NCBI RefSeq assembly: GCF_015461835.1
Contig: NZ_JACOPX010000013.1
Span: forward strand, 124,001 to 188,000
From: Pseudomonas neuropathica
GTDB lineage: Bacteria > Pseudomonadota > Gammaproteobacteria > Pseudomonadales > Pseudomonadaceae
Direction of reading: 5' to 3'
DNA length: 64,000 nucleotides
This document shows, in pieces, positions 45,319 to 54,788 of the stretch; the first letter of the stretch is position 1, and every line of letters begins with the position of its first letter. A model generated the notes under the pieces. That model saw nothing but the letters and a program-made list of their open reading frames with translations. It was not told where the DNA came from and ran no database searches. A program made the position numbers and the translations under genes.

Positions 45319-45771
45319 TCAAGCCGTTGCCTGTGTTTCAAGCTGTTCTAGCGCAGCCTCCAGGGCCAGTCGGTAACCGCTGGCGCCAAGGCCGCAGATC
45401 ACTCCCACCGCTACGTCGGAGAAGTAAGAGTGATGGCGGAAAGGTTCGCGTTTGTGCACGTTGGACAAATGCACTTCGATGAATGGGATGCTCACTCCCA
45501 GCAACGCGTCACGTAATGCGACACTTGTGTGCGTAAAAGCTGCTGGATTGATCAGAATGAAATCGACCCCTTCGCCACGCGCGGCGTGGATGCGGTCGAT
45601 CAATTCGTACTCGGCATTGCTTTGCAGATACAGCAGATGATGGCCGGCTTCACGGGCGCGGCGCTCCAGATCCTGATTGATCTGCGCCAGGGTCGTGGAA
45701 CCGTAAGTGCCGGGTTCGCGGGTGCCGAGCAGGTTCAGGTTGGGGCCGTGCAGCACCAGGAGGGTCGCCAT
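45319..45771 (-). CDS. aroQ: Type II 3-dehydroquinate dehydratase AroQ
   Basis: Third step of the shikimate pathway. The 150-residue product shows LVLHGPNLNLLGTREPGTYG with the catalytic Tyr, INPAAFTHTSVALRDAL near residue 76 and EVHLSNVHKREPFRHHS with the active-site His near 103. It is first of aroQ-accB-accC; 48 bp separate it from accB. Confidence 0.97.
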   Translation of the reverse strand: MATLLVLHGPNLNLLGTREPGTYGSTTLAQINQDLERRAREAGHHLLYLQSNAEYELIDRIHAARGEGVDFILINPAAFTHTSVALRDALLGVSIPFIEVHLSNVHKREPFRHHSYFSDVAVGVICGLGASGYRLALEAALEQLETQATA

Positions 45772-45930
45772 CTGCGTAGTCCTTGTTATGAATGAGCAAT
45801 CGTCAGAACCCGGCGACTATGCCGCAAAGACTTTGTGACTGTCCAGTTCTATGCAATAGCCAGCACGATGGCCGATGTTTGCGCGAAATATGTGACTGAG
45901 GGTCCTAATCCGGTCACTTGTGGTGAACCC

Positions 45931-46013
45931 CCTGTAGGAGCTGCCGCAGGCTGCGATCTTTTGATTTTCAAGAGCAAGATCAAAAGATCGCAGCCTTCGG
46001 CAGCTCCTACAGG
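45931..46013. repeat. REP inverted pair
   Basis: CTGTAGGAGCTGCCGCAGG on the left and its near-perfect reverse complement ending CAGCTCCTACAG on the right, joined by ATCTTTTGAT and ATCAAAAGAT arms. It lies between aroQ and the chemoreceptor gene. Confidence 0.93.
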
Positions 46014-46021
46014 GATTTTCG

Positions 46022-47968
46022 TCAGACGCGGAAGGCCTGCACGGCTGTATGCAATTGCCCACCCAACACCAGCAGATTCTCACCCTGCTCACGCCCGCGG
46101 CCGATACGCACCAGATTATCCCCACCCAACTGATGAATCCGCTCACTGTGATCGCGAATCTCGCTGACCGCGCCGCTCTGCTGCGCCGTGACGTCGGCAA
46201 TGCGGATCGCCGTGTCGGAAATGGTCTGGATCGCGCCGACGATTTTATCCAGCGCGCCATCCGCCGCTTGCGCCTGATTGGCCGTGGCTTCGGCGTGCTC
46301 GACCTGCGCGCGCATGCCTTCAACCGATTGACGAGCAGCGGTTTGCAGGCCGGCGATCAGGGTTTGAATCTCGGCAGTTGCGCCGGCTGTACGTTGTGCC
46401 AGCGAGCGCACTTCTTCAGCCACCACGGCAAATCCTCGACCCATTTCCCCGGCACGCGCCGCTTCGATCGCCGCGTTCAGGGCCAGCAGGTTGGTCTGGT
46501 CGGCGATCGAGCGAATTACCGTCAATACGCCACCAATGGTCGCTGACTCCTCGGCCAGATGCTCGATCATTTGCGCGTTGCTCTGAACCTCACCGACCAG
46601 CGCGTGCAGGCCGGTGAGGCTTTGGCCAATCACGGTCTGGCCATGCTCGACCGCCAGTCCAGCGTGACGACTGGCATCCGCTGCCTGCTGCGCATCACCG
46701 GCAACTTGCTGGATTGTCGCTTCAAGTTCGCCGAGGGAATCGCGGATCAGCGCGGTGTCACCGGCCTGATGTTCGGCGCCGTTGTGCAAGTCGTTGCTCA
46801 GTTCGGCAAGCGTGCGGCTGCTGCCTGCGACTTGTTCGGCATTGCCGCGAATTGTCCCGACCAAATCCACCAGGTAGGCACGCAAGCGATTGAGCGAGGC
46901 CTCGATGTCGTGCAGTTCACGGTTGGTTTTGCCCAAATGAATATCGCGGCTGAAATCGCCTTCGGCCCAGTTCGACAGCGCCGGAGCGAGATTGGTCAGC
47001 GTGCGGGCCAGCCGCCGCTGCAAGGTGTCGATGAGCAACGCAATCAGCAGAATCAAACCGATCATCACGCCTTGCATCAGCCGCACTTCGCCTTGAATCT
47101 GCCCGTGCTGCGCGCGCACGACCGGCTCAAGTCCAGCGATGGCCTGCTGCACGGCGGCGATTTTCTGGTGGGTGGCGGTGCTGAGGTCGGTGCGTTTCTG
47201 AATCTGATCCCGTGTGCGTGCCAGCTCCGCCGGATAGCGTCCGAGCAAGCTGTTGAGCTCGCGTTTGAGTCCGACACCGGCGTCTTCGGCAACGGCTTTT
47301 TCGCTGCTCTCGATGCCCATCAGCGCGGCGAAATCGTCGCTGCCCGATTCATTGTTGGCGACGACGCCGAGCAAGGGCAGGGCATCAATCACTTGAGCTT
47401 GCGAGCGGATATTGGTGACTTCGCGCTCAACATCGGCGGCCAGTTCACTGCGCCCGCTGCTGACCAGTTTGTCCCGCGCCAGTGACAGCTTGCCCAAGTG
47501 CTGCGAAGCGACGAGCAACGGCGTCAGATAAGCCGCATTGCCGTTGGCGTAAGTGCTGAGCTGATCGAGGCTGGCGCTCAGTTCGCGCTCTGCCTGCAAC
47601 AGCAAGGCCTGCGGGTCGCCCGCCAGTTTGCCGGCAGCGAGCAGGTCGGTCTTGCTGAATTCATCAAGGCCCGACAGGCTCGGACGCAGGGTGTCGGCCA
47701 GCGCTGGCGGCAATTCGCCGAGCTCCTTCTGCAAGCCGTCGATGGCCTGGCTGGCGCTGCTCAGGCGCAAAGCGTCACCGCTGGCGAGGTAATCCTCGAC
47801 GTTGCGTGCCACCTCGTTCTGAAATTGCTGCGACAGCCCCAGATAACGCTCCATCAACAGATACGGGCGTTCGAGGGCTTTTTGCGACCACCACAGCGTC
47901 GCGCCGAGTGCGAGGCACACGGCGACCAACAGCAGGGTATTGAGATTGGTGAGCAACTTCAGGCGCAT
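46022..47968 (-). CDS. Methyl-accepting chemotaxis protein (CtpL-like)
   Basis: A 648-residue chemoreceptor. It has an N-terminal membrane helix (LLLVAVCLALGATLWW), a long helical periplasmic sensor (residues 30-300) and a second helix near 305-325 (QGVMIGLILLIALLID). A HAMP domain and a cytoplasmic signalling domain follow, with the hairpin tip EIARAGEMGRGFAVVAEEVRSLAQRT-like sequence split around residue 510. No C-terminal CheR-binding pentapeptide is seen. PAO1 has ctpL (PA4844) at this place next to gcbA, so orthology is likely, but the ligand is not deducible. The ATG at 47968 was preferred to a TTG at 47980. Confidence 0.9.
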   Translation of the reverse strand: MRLKLLTNLNTLLLVAVCLALGATLWWSQKALERPYLLMERYLGLSQQFQNEVARNVEDYLASGDALRLSSASQAIDGLQKELGELPPALADTLRPSLSGLDEFSKTDLLAAGKLAGDPQALLLQAERELSASLDQLSTYANGNAAYLTPLLVASQHLGKLSLARDKLVSSGRSELAADVEREVTNIRSQAQVIDALPLLGVVANNESGSDDFAALMGIESSEKAVAEDAGVGLKRELNSLLGRYPAELARTRDQIQKRTDLSTATHQKIAAVQQAIAGLEPVVRAQHGQIQGEVRLMQGVMIGLILLIALLIDTLQRRLARTLTNLAPALSNWAEGDFSRDIHLGKTNRELHDIEASLNRLRAYLVDLVGTIRGNAEQVAGSSRTLAELSNDLHNGAEHQAGDTALIRDSLGELEATIQQVAGDAQQAADASRHAGLAVEHGQTVIGQSLTGLHALVGEVQSNAQMIEHLAEESATIGGVLTVIRSIADQTNLLALNAAIEAARAGEMGRGFAVVAEEVRSLAQRTAGATAEIQTLIAGLQTAARQSVEGMRAQVEHAEATANQAQAADGALDKIVGAIQTISDTAIRIADVTAQQSGAVSEIRDHSERIHQLGGDNLVRIGRGREQGENLLVLGGQLHTAVQAFRV

Positions 47969-48019
47969 GACGGCTACCAACGGCAGAAATGGTAAGCGCC
48001 TGAATTTATTGCGGTTCTG

Positions 48020-49690
48020 TTACAGGGTTATGACCGAATCAGTGGAATCCGATGAAAAAGTGGCACTTTGCTTTGAGTCGCGCGCGGTCTGCACGCGATT
48101 GCGTCCGGCACCCTTGGCACGGTACAGCGCTTCGTCGGCCTGACTGGCCATCATCAGGCTGTCGCAATCATCGTGCATCTCCACCACTCCGGCGCTGAAG
48201 GTGCACCACAAATCCTGCGGCTGCGCCGGGTAGTGGATTTCGGCGAAGCGCTGGCGGATTTCGTCGAGCACTTTGTGAGCGGCTTCTATATCGGTGTCGG
48301 GCATGACAATGGCGAACTCTTCGCCGCCGTAACGGCCGATGAAGTCGGTCTTGCGCAAACGCTGCTTGAGAAACAGCGCGAGGCTCTTGATCACCCGGTC
48401 GCCCATCGGGTGGCCGTGGCTGTCGTTGACCCGTTTGAAATGGTCGATGTCGAGCATGGCAAAGCTCAATGGCTTGTTCTCGCGGCGGGCGCGGAACGAG
48501 CAGTCTTCGAGCAATTGCAGAATGTGCGTGTGGTTGTACAGACCGGTGAGGCTGTCGCGGACCATCCGTGCTTTGAGGTTGCGCGCGCGGGCGGCGCGGT
48601 TGCGCACGGTGGTGATCAGGTGGCGCGGCTTGATCGGTTTGGTCAGGAAGTCATCGCCACCCTCGCTCATGGCGTCGAGTTGCTTGTCCAGATCGTCCTC
48701 GGCCGACAGGTAAATGATCGGCACGCTGACATAGCGATCGTTGTGGCGAATCACTTTGGCCAGTTCGGTACCGGTGCAGGCCGGCATGTACATGTCGAGG
48801 ATGATCAGGTCTGGCTGGAAGTCGGCCAGTTCAGCCATCGCCTGAATCGGTTCGATCAAGGTGCGGGTGACGATGCCGGCGCTATTGAGCAGGCGCTCGG
48901 TGTGCAAGGCCTGCGCACGCGAATCGTCGATGATCAGCACTTTATAAGGTTCGTACTGGGCGACGCAGGTGAGGACTTCGATCTTTTCCAGCAGGCTCGA
49001 GGCTTCGAGGGTGCCGGTGAGGAACTCCTGGCCGCCGGCGCGCACGGCGGCGAGGCGGGTTGGCGTGTCGGTTTCGTGCAGGCTGAAAAACAGCAGCGGC
49101 AGCGGTTCTTCCAAACCGACCTGGGCCTCGGCGGCGAGTTTCAGGCCGATGCCGGCGCCGCTGAAATCGACGTCCATGACGATCGCCGCGGGCAGGCGCT
49201 CGACCATCGAGGAGCGAAACGCCGACACACTGTCCAGCGCCTGCGCGCTCAGACCGAAGAATTCCAGTTGTTTGGCCAGGCGTTCGGCGCGGTCGTGATC
49301 TTGCAGCATCACATAGATCGGTTTGCGCAGCGGTGGCAGGAACGTCTGGTCGAGTTGATCGCCATGGCGCAGGCCGGTGCGTGACAAACGCTGCATCAAG
49401 CGATTGAGGTCGGTGATCAAGCCACTGCTCAGGCGACCGCGGTTGGCGTCCACCGCTTCCAGCGATTGGCTGATATGGCGCGCAAGCTGCGTGTGTTCGG
49501 GCTGTTCGAAGCGCTCGGCAAAACGCAGCAGGCGCAGGTTGGCCTCGCTCAGTTCGGCGAGATCGACATTGGACCACTCAGTGCGTTGCAGGCGCTGCCA
49601 TATCTCAAGAATCTGACGTGCCTGATGAATTACCCGCTGGGCAAAGTGGTGCTTGAGACGCTCACGGCTGGGGTCTTCTGGCTCGGTCAT
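48020..49690 (-). CDS. gcbA: Response-regulator diguanylate cyclase GcbA
   Basis: A 556-residue c-di-GMP synthase. N-terminal helical region, a degenerate receiver (about 125-240), a second receiver with VLIIDDSRAQ and phosphoacceptor region LIILDMYMPACTG (about 250-370), then a GGDEF domain. The active motif is GGEEF, preceded by the inhibitory I-site RKTD at the correct five-residue distance, so product inhibition is expected. Size and location match GcbA/PA4843, which promotes surface attachment in P. fluorescens. The AGGA before the ATG is unusually close (one to two bases), so the start is less certain than the rest. Confidence 0.87.
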   Translation of the reverse strand: MTEPEDPSRERLKHHFAQRVIHQARQILEIWQRLQRTEWSNVDLAELSEANLRLLRFAERFEQPEHTQLARHISQSLEAVDANRGRLSSGLITDLNRLMQRLSRTGLRHGDQLDQTFLPPLRKPIYVMLQDHDRAERLAKQLEFFGLSAQALDSVSAFRSSMVERLPAAIVMDVDFSGAGIGLKLAAEAQVGLEEPLPLLFFSLHETDTPTRLAAVRAGGQEFLTGTLEASSLLEKIEVLTCVAQYEPYKVLIIDDSRAQALHTERLLNSAGIVTRTLIEPIQAMAELADFQPDLIILDMYMPACTGTELAKVIRHNDRYVSVPIIYLSAEDDLDKQLDAMSEGGDDFLTKPIKPRHLITTVRNRAARARNLKARMVRDSLTGLYNHTHILQLLEDCSFRARRENKPLSFAMLDIDHFKRVNDSHGHPMGDRVIKSLALFLKQRLRKTDFIGRYGGEEFAIVMPDTDIEAAHKVLDEIRQRFAEIHYPAQPQDLWCTFSAGVVEMHDDCDSLMMASQADEALYRAKGAGRNRVQTARDSKQSATFSSDSTDSVITL

Positions 49691-50115
49691 ATCCTGACTA
49701 CTAGTTAGGCTGCATGCTGAGATCGACTGGTGGCTCTATGCTAGCACCTCTTTTCCCTTACACGAGTGTCGTACGTCAATAATCTGCAGTACGTCATCAT
49801 TCAGTTTCTGACCGGACGGTTTTGTTTTAGACCTGGGTGTCTGAAAAGTCCCCGTAGGCCGGGCTCTCCCTGACTAAGCTGGGTAATCAGGATGACGGGG
49901 CAGTCGTGCTTTTATCCGTGCAGTGAATGACCTTTGCGATGGTTTTCAATCCGATGGGCTGAAGCGTGGACATCGGGGATTCCCTTAGTCATCGTCGAAG
50001 CGTCATTCGCCCAAACGAATTGCGGCTTATCTTTACGCGCGGGTGCCCGGCCCCGGCACGTTGTTGTATGGTTGTGGTCGAACCGTTGAACCCAAGTGAT
50101 TGAAAGGATATCGCC
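49691..50115. other. 425-base gap between divergent gcbA and DUF2333 gene
   Basis: No protein gene is visible. Two nested stems occur at 49850-49900 (CCCCGT/ACGGGG enclosing CCTGA/TCAGG), followed by CAGTCGTGCTTTT; these could be a structured leader or small RNA. The DUF2333 gene has a clear AAAGGAT Shine-Dalgarno. Confidence 0.5.
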
Positions 50116-51183
50116 ATGCTGGACTGGAAAAATCGCGCGGGCAGCGCGCCTGAACGTGCCGCCGAACCCAAGTCGGCCACCCGCAGCTATGTTGGCGGAT
50201 TACTGTTCAGCCGTGCATTGGCCACGCTGGTCGGCATCTACCTGCTGGTGACCATTGGCCTTGGCTGGTACTGGAGCCAGGAGCCGGCGCTGTTTCCGGT
50301 CGCACAAAACGCGCAAGTGGCGGCCGAGAAAGAAGGCAAGCAGATGGTGATCGGCTACACCACCGTCGAAACCCTGAAGACCGTTGCCGGCACCTTGCTC
50401 AACAAGCCGGGCGGCTACATTTCCAACGACCGCTTCCCGCCAGGCCTGTGGATGGACAACACGCCAAGCTGGGAATACGGCGTGCTGGTGCAGGTGCGTG
50501 ACCTGACCCGTGCCCTGCGTAAAGACTTTGCCCGTTCGCAGTCGCAGTCGGCGGAAGATGCCGATCTGGCCAAGGCCGAGCCGCGTTTCAACTTCGACAA
50601 CAAAAGCTGGATCCTGCCGTCGAGTGAGTCGGAATATCAGGAAGGCATCAACTCGCTGAGTCGTTATCAGGCACGCCTGTCCGATCCAACCCAGAAAAAC
50701 GCGCTGTTCTATGCTCGCGCCGACAACCTGAACAACTGGCTGGGCGATGTCGGCACCCGTCTCGGTTCGCTGTCGCAACGCCTGTCGGCCAGCGTCGGCC
50801 GGGTCAAACTCAATACCGCGCTGAAAACCGAAGTGCCGGCGATCGGCGAAGTGCCGCAGGTTGACGAAGAAGTCGTCGAGACCCCGTGGATGCAGATCGA
50901 CAACGTGTTCTACGAAGCCCGCGGTCAGGCCTGGGCGCTGTCGCACCTGCTGCGCGCCATTGAAGTCGATTTCGCCGATGTGCTGGCGAAGAAGAACGCC
51001 ACCGTCAGCGTGCGTCAGATCATCCGTGAACTGGAAGCCTCGCAGGAGCCGGTCTGGAGTCCTATGATTCTTAACGGCAGCGGCTTCGGCGTGCTGGCCA
51101 ACCACTCGCTGGTCATGGCCAACTATATTTCCCGGGCCAACGCCGCGGTGATCGATTTGCGTCAACTGCTCAATCAGGGCTGA
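50116..51183 (+). CDS. DUF2333 family protein
   Basis: A 355-residue protein with one N-terminal membrane helix (residues 32-52, ALATLVGIYLLVTIGLGWYW) and the rest probably periplasmic. DUF2333 includes the PPGLWMDNTPSWEYG motif, seen near residue 110. Function is unknown. The Nudix gene follows after only 3 bp, so the two are an operon, as in PAO1 (PA4842-PA4841). Confidence 0.9.
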   Translation: MLDWKNRAGSAPERAAEPKSATRSYVGGLLFSRALATLVGIYLLVTIGLGWYWSQEPALFPVAQNAQVAAEKEGKQMVIGYTTVETLKTVAGTLLNKPGGYISNDRFPPGLWMDNTPSWEYGVLVQVRDLTRALRKDFARSQSQSAEDADLAKAEPRFNFDNKSWILPSSESEYQEGINSLSRYQARLSDPTQKNALFYARADNLNNWLGDVGTRLGSLSQRLSASVGRVKLNTALKTEVPAIGEVPQVDEEVVETPWMQIDNVFYEARGQAWALSHLLRAIEVDFADVLAKKNATVSVRQIIRELEASQEPVWSPMILNGSGFGVLANHSLVMANYISRANAAVIDLRQLLNQG

Positions 51184-51186
51184 TTC

Positions 51187-51744
51187 ATGAGCCCGAACGC
51201 CAAAGAGGCGGCCCATCGCGCCGCCTCGGATGCCGAACAGATCGCCTGGGTCGATGAGCAGGACAACTTGCTCGGCGCGCTCGTGCGCGCCGATTTGCGC
51301 GAGCGCGGGCTGATTGGCCGTGGCACCTACATCATGTTGTTCAATTCCGCCGGTGAGCTGTGCGTGCACCGGCGCACCTTGAGCAAGGCGATTTATCCCG
51401 GCTACTGGGACGTCGCGGCGGGCGGCATGGTCCAGGCAGACGAGACCTACGCCGAGTCGGCGGCCCGTGAACTGGAAGAGGAATTGGGCGTCAGCGGCGT
51501 CGAGCTGACGGCTCATGACCATTTCTATTTTGAGGACACCGGCAATCGGCTGTGGTGTTCGGCGTTTTCTGCTGTGTGGGACGGCCCATTGAAACTGCAA
51601 CCGGAAGAGGTGCTGGAAGCGCGCTTTATTCCGGTCGAGCAGGTGCTGCAGGAAATCCAGCAGAAGCCTTATTGCCCGGACTCTCTGGCTGCATTGAAGC
51701 GCTATCTGAAGGCGCAGCAAAGCGACGTCGCAAAGAACACATAA
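51187..51744 (+). CDS. Nudix hydrolase (YfcD-like)
   Basis: A 185-residue Nudix hydrolase with the Nudix box GGMVQADETYAESAARELEEELG near residues 79-101 (G-x5-E-x7-R-E-x2-E-E). The surrounding sequence (EQDNLLGALVRADLRERGL, CVHRRT) resembles E. coli YfcD and IPP-isomerase-like Nudix proteins. The substrate is unknown. It starts 3 bp after the DUF2333 stop. Confidence 0.92.
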   Translation: MSPNAKEAAHRAASDAEQIAWVDEQDNLLGALVRADLRERGLIGRGTYIMLFNSAGELCVHRRTLSKAIYPGYWDVAAGGMVQADETYAESAARELEEELGVSGVELTAHDHFYFEDTGNRLWCSAFSAVWDGPLKLQPEEVLEARFIPVEQVLQEIQQKPYCPDSLAALKRYLKAQQSDVAKNT

Positions 51745-51844
51745 ATTGGCGCCGATTGGCACTTAGCAATCGGGATTTTTGCCGTTACACTGCGCGACCT
51801 TTTCAAGCTGCACCAAAGAGTTTGAGGTTGGCCTGCTGACCCGC

Positions 51845-51929
51845 TGTAGGAGCTGCCGAAGGCTGCGATCTTTTGATCTTGTTTTTCAAGAGCAGGATCA
51901 AAAGATCGCAGCCTTCGGCAGCTCCTACG
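51845..51929. repeat. REP inverted pair
   Basis: TGTAGGAGCTGCCGAAGGCT on the left and AGCCTTCGGCAGCTCCTAC on the right are exact complements. They are joined through GATCTTTTGATC and GATCAAAAGATC arms. It is the most perfect copy of this REP family in the window and lies between the Nudix and Sui1-like genes. Confidence 0.95.
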
Positions 51930-52050
51930 GTTCAGCAGTCTCGTCGCCAAATTCCGGTGCAGTAGCGCTGCCCCTGCCTGAGTGGGGCTTCGCGGTCGAT
52001 GACCTTGCCCAAGGTCGCGATCAGTCTTTGTCCTCCCGAGAGGATTGCCG

Positions 52051-52422
52051 GTGGCCAAAAAAGCCGCATCCTTCGCCGCCCTGGGCGGCCTGGTATTTTC
52101 CACCGACGCAGGTCGTCATTGCCCGGAATGCAGTAAGCCGGTGGACGCCTGTATCTGCAAACAAACCGTGATCCCGGCTGGCGACGGCATTGCCCGCGTG
52201 CGACGCGAGAGCAAGGGCCGTGGCGGCAAAACGGTGACCACCATCACCGGCGTGCCACTGGCCGAAGACGCGCTCAAGGAGCTGGCGACAACGTTGAAGA
52301 AACGTTGCGGCACTGGCGGCGCGTTGAAGGACGGGATCATCGAAATCCAGGGCGATCATGTCGAGCTACTCTTGGCTGAGCTGATCAAGCACGGTTTCAA
52401 AGCGAAGAAGTCCGGCGGCTAG
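52051..52422 (+). CDS. Sui1/eIF1-like translation factor (YciH family)
   Basis: A 123-residue protein with an N-terminal cysteine cluster (CPECSKPVDACIC, probably a zinc site) and a C-terminal Sui1/eIF1 domain containing RRESKGRGGKTVTTITG and LKKRCGTGGALKDG. In E. coli the homologue YciH influences start-codon fidelity. The start is GTG at 52051, with GAGAGGA seven bases upstream. The same gene precedes speA in PAO1. Confidence 0.9.
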   Translation: MAKKAASFAALGGLVFSTDAGRHCPECSKPVDACICKQTVIPAGDGIARVRRESKGRGGKTVTTITGVPLAEDALKELATTLKKRCGTGGALKDGIIEIQGDHVELLLAELIKHGFKAKKSGG

Positions 52423-52508
52423 CAGCCTCTGTGAAAACCACCTGCGGCTTGATCCGGCGCTGAAACACTTCAGATCCGGCGTCGTCTCCATGGTTTTCAC
52501 AGAGCCTG
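52423..52508. terminator. Long inverted repeat with inner hairpin after Sui1-like gene
   Basis: CAGCCTCTGTGAAAACCA (52423-52440) pairs, one mismatch, with TGGTTTTCACAGAGCCTG (52491-52508). Inside, GATCCGGCG occurs twice directly and CTGAA-ACAC-TTCAG forms a small hairpin. It starts right at the stop codon, so it may stop or stabilise the transcript; it lacks a T-tract. Confidence 0.6.
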
Positions 52509-52641
52509 TTCATGACCGGTTTCTAAACTCCACGCAGTCAGTGCGGTCTACCGCCGCGCTGACAAACCGTCATTTTCATTCTTTAGAATGCGCCGGCCTG
52601 AGATCAGGCGACGCACTATGACTTCTTTATAGGGGACTTCG

Positions 52642-54555
52642 ATGTCCGTACGACGCACACGCAAAGACGATGGCAGCCAATGGACAGTTGCGGACAGCCG
52701 CAGTGTTTACGGGATTCGCCATTGGGGGGCCGGGTATTTCGCGATCAATGACGCCGGTCGCGTCGAAGTTCGTCCGAACGGCCCGAGCAGTTCGCCTATC
52801 GACCTGTTCGAACAAGTCGACCAACTGCGCAAAAGCGGTTTGTCCTTGCCGTTGCTGGTTCGTTTCCCGGACATTCTGCAAGACCGCGTCCGTCAGTTGA
52901 CCGGTGCCTTCGATTCGAACATCGAGCGCCTGGAGTACCAGAGCAAGTACACCGCGCTGTACCCGATCAAGGTTAACCAGCAAGAAGCGGTGATCGAGAA
53001 CATCATCGCCACCCAGGACGTTTCCATCGGCCTGGAAGCCGGCTCCAAGCCTGAGTTGCTGGCCGTGCTGGCGCTGGCGCCGAAGGGCGGCACCATCGTC
53101 TGCAACGGTTACAAGGACCGCGAGTTCATCCGTCTGGCGCTGATGGGCCAGAAGCTTGGCCACAACGTCTTCATCGTCATCGAGAAAGAATCCGAAGTCG
53201 GTCTGGTGATCGAAGAAGCCGCCTCGCTCAAGGTCAAGCCACAGGTCGGCCTGCGCGTGCGTCTGTCGTCGCTGGCGTCGTCGAAGTGGGCGGACACCGG
53301 TGGCGAGAAATCCAAATTCGGTCTGTCGGCAGCACAACTGCTGTCGGTGGTCGAGCGTTTCCGCGCGGCTGGCCTGGATCAGGGCATTCGCCTGTTGCAC
53401 TTCCACATGGGCTCGCAGATCGCCAACCTGGCTGACTACCAGCACGGCTTCAAGGAAGCGATCCGTTACTACGGCGAGCTGCGCAATCTCGGTCTGCCGG
53501 TCGATCACATCGACGTCGGCGGCGGTCTGGGCGTCGACTACGATGGCACGCACTCGCGCAACGCCAGCTCGATCAATTACGACATGGACGATTACGCCGG
53601 TGTCGTGGTTGGCATGCTCAAGGAATTCTGCGACGCGCAGAGCCTGCCGCATCCGCACATTTTCTCCGAAAGCGGCCGCTCGCTGACCGCGCACCACGCC
53701 ATGCTGGTGGTGCAGGTAACCGACGTCGAGAAGCACAACGACGAGATCCCGCAGATCGAAAACAAAGAGTCGCTGCCGGAAACCGTGCAGTGGCTGGTTG
53801 ACCTGCTCGGCCCGACCGACATCGAAATGGTCACCGAAACCTACTGGCGCGCCACCCACTACATGAGCGACGTTGCCGCGCAGTACGCCGACGGCAAGCT
53901 GACCCTGGCTGAAAAAGCCTTGGCCGAGCAGTGCTACTTCGCCGTCTGCCGTCGCCTGCACAACTCGCTGAAAGCCCGTCAGCGTTCGCACCGTCAGGTG
54001 CTCGACGAGCTCAACGACAAGCTGGCCGACAAGTACATCTGCAACTTCTCGGTATTCCAGAGCCTGCCGGACACCTGGGCGATCGATCAGGTGCTGCCGA
54101 TCATCCCGCTGCACCGTCTCGACGAAGAGCCGCTGCGCCGTGCGGTGCTGCAGGATCTGACCTGCGACTCCGACGGCAAGATCAATCAGTACGTCGACGA
54201 GCAGAGCATCGAAACCAGCCTGCCGGTACACGGTTTGAATGAAGGCGAAGATTACCTGCTGGGCGTGTTCCTGGTTGGCGCCTATCAGGAAATCCTCGGC
54301 GACATGCACAACCTGTTTGGTGACACCGACTCGGTGAACATCTACCAGAACGCCGATGGCAGCGTGTATCACGCCGGTATCGAGACCCACGACACCATCG
54401 AAGACATGCTGCGTTACGTGCACTTGTCGCCGGAAGAACTGATGACTCACTACCGCGACAAGTGCGCCAGTGCCCGCATCAGTGCCAGCGAGCGCACGCA
54501 ATTTCTCGATGCCTTGCGTCTGGGCCTGACCCGCTCCTCCTACCTGTCTTCCTGA
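52642..54555 (+). CDS. speA: Biosynthetic arginine decarboxylase SpeA
   Basis: PLP-dependent decarboxylase making agmatine for putrescine synthesis. The 637-residue product is standard length. It has ALYPIKVNQQEAVIE with the PLP-binding Lys near residue 112, HFHMGSQIANL near 253, the VDHIDVGGGLGVDYDG loop near 288 and the catalytic Cys in LTCDSDGK near 510. The Shine-Dalgarno TAGGGGAC is eight bases from the ATG. No polyamine leader was seen. Confidence 0.97.
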   Translation: MSVRRTRKDDGSQWTVADSRSVYGIRHWGAGYFAINDAGRVEVRPNGPSSSPIDLFEQVDQLRKSGLSLPLLVRFPDILQDRVRQLTGAFDSNIERLEYQSKYTALYPIKVNQQEAVIENIIATQDVSIGLEAGSKPELLAVLALAPKGGTIVCNGYKDREFIRLALMGQKLGHNVFIVIEKESEVGLVIEEAASLKVKPQVGLRVRLSSLASSKWADTGGEKSKFGLSAAQLLSVVERFRAAGLDQGIRLLHFHMGSQIANLADYQHGFKEAIRYYGELRNLGLPVDHIDVGGGLGVDYDGTHSRNASSINYDMDDYAGVVVGMLKEFCDAQSLPHPHIFSESGRSLTAHHAMLVVQVTDVEKHNDEIPQIENKESLPETVQWLVDLLGPTDIEMVTETYWRATHYMSDVAAQYADGKLTLAEKALAEQCYFAVCRRLHNSLKARQRSHRQVLDELNDKLADKYICNFSVFQSLPDTWAIDQVLPIIPLHRLDEEPLRRAVLQDLTCDSDGKINQYVDEQSIETSLPVHGLNEGEDYLLGVFLVGAYQEILGDMHNLFGDTDSVNIYQNADGSVYHAGIETHDTIEDMLRYVHLSPEELMTHYRDKCASARISASERTQFLDALRLGLTRSSYLSS

Positions 54556-54788
54556 GGCCAGGTGGCGATCTTGCCGGGTTGTCTGAATTTTTCCTGAGCG
54601 TGGCGGAAAATTCGGATGATCCGGTGGGATATCTCCCAAAATCTTCGCGAAATCCATGGCATTCCCGGCCAGCAAAGTCATCCGGTCTGCTTTTCGCGTA
54701 GGTCATTTCCTAAGTTGTACTTCAGCTCTCTACTCGGCCATGGCTCTCGGCGAGAATCCCCGACCGCCCCTCCTGTAGAGATCCGCCC

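Noticed and set aside
45931..46013. CRISPR-like palindromic repeat
   Set aside because: Copies are dispersed single inverted pairs without regular spacers. They are REP elements.
52627..54681. 684-codon minus-strand frame opposite speA
   Set aside because: It is antisense to speA, whose PLP-binding motifs are intact. The antisense product resembles no family.
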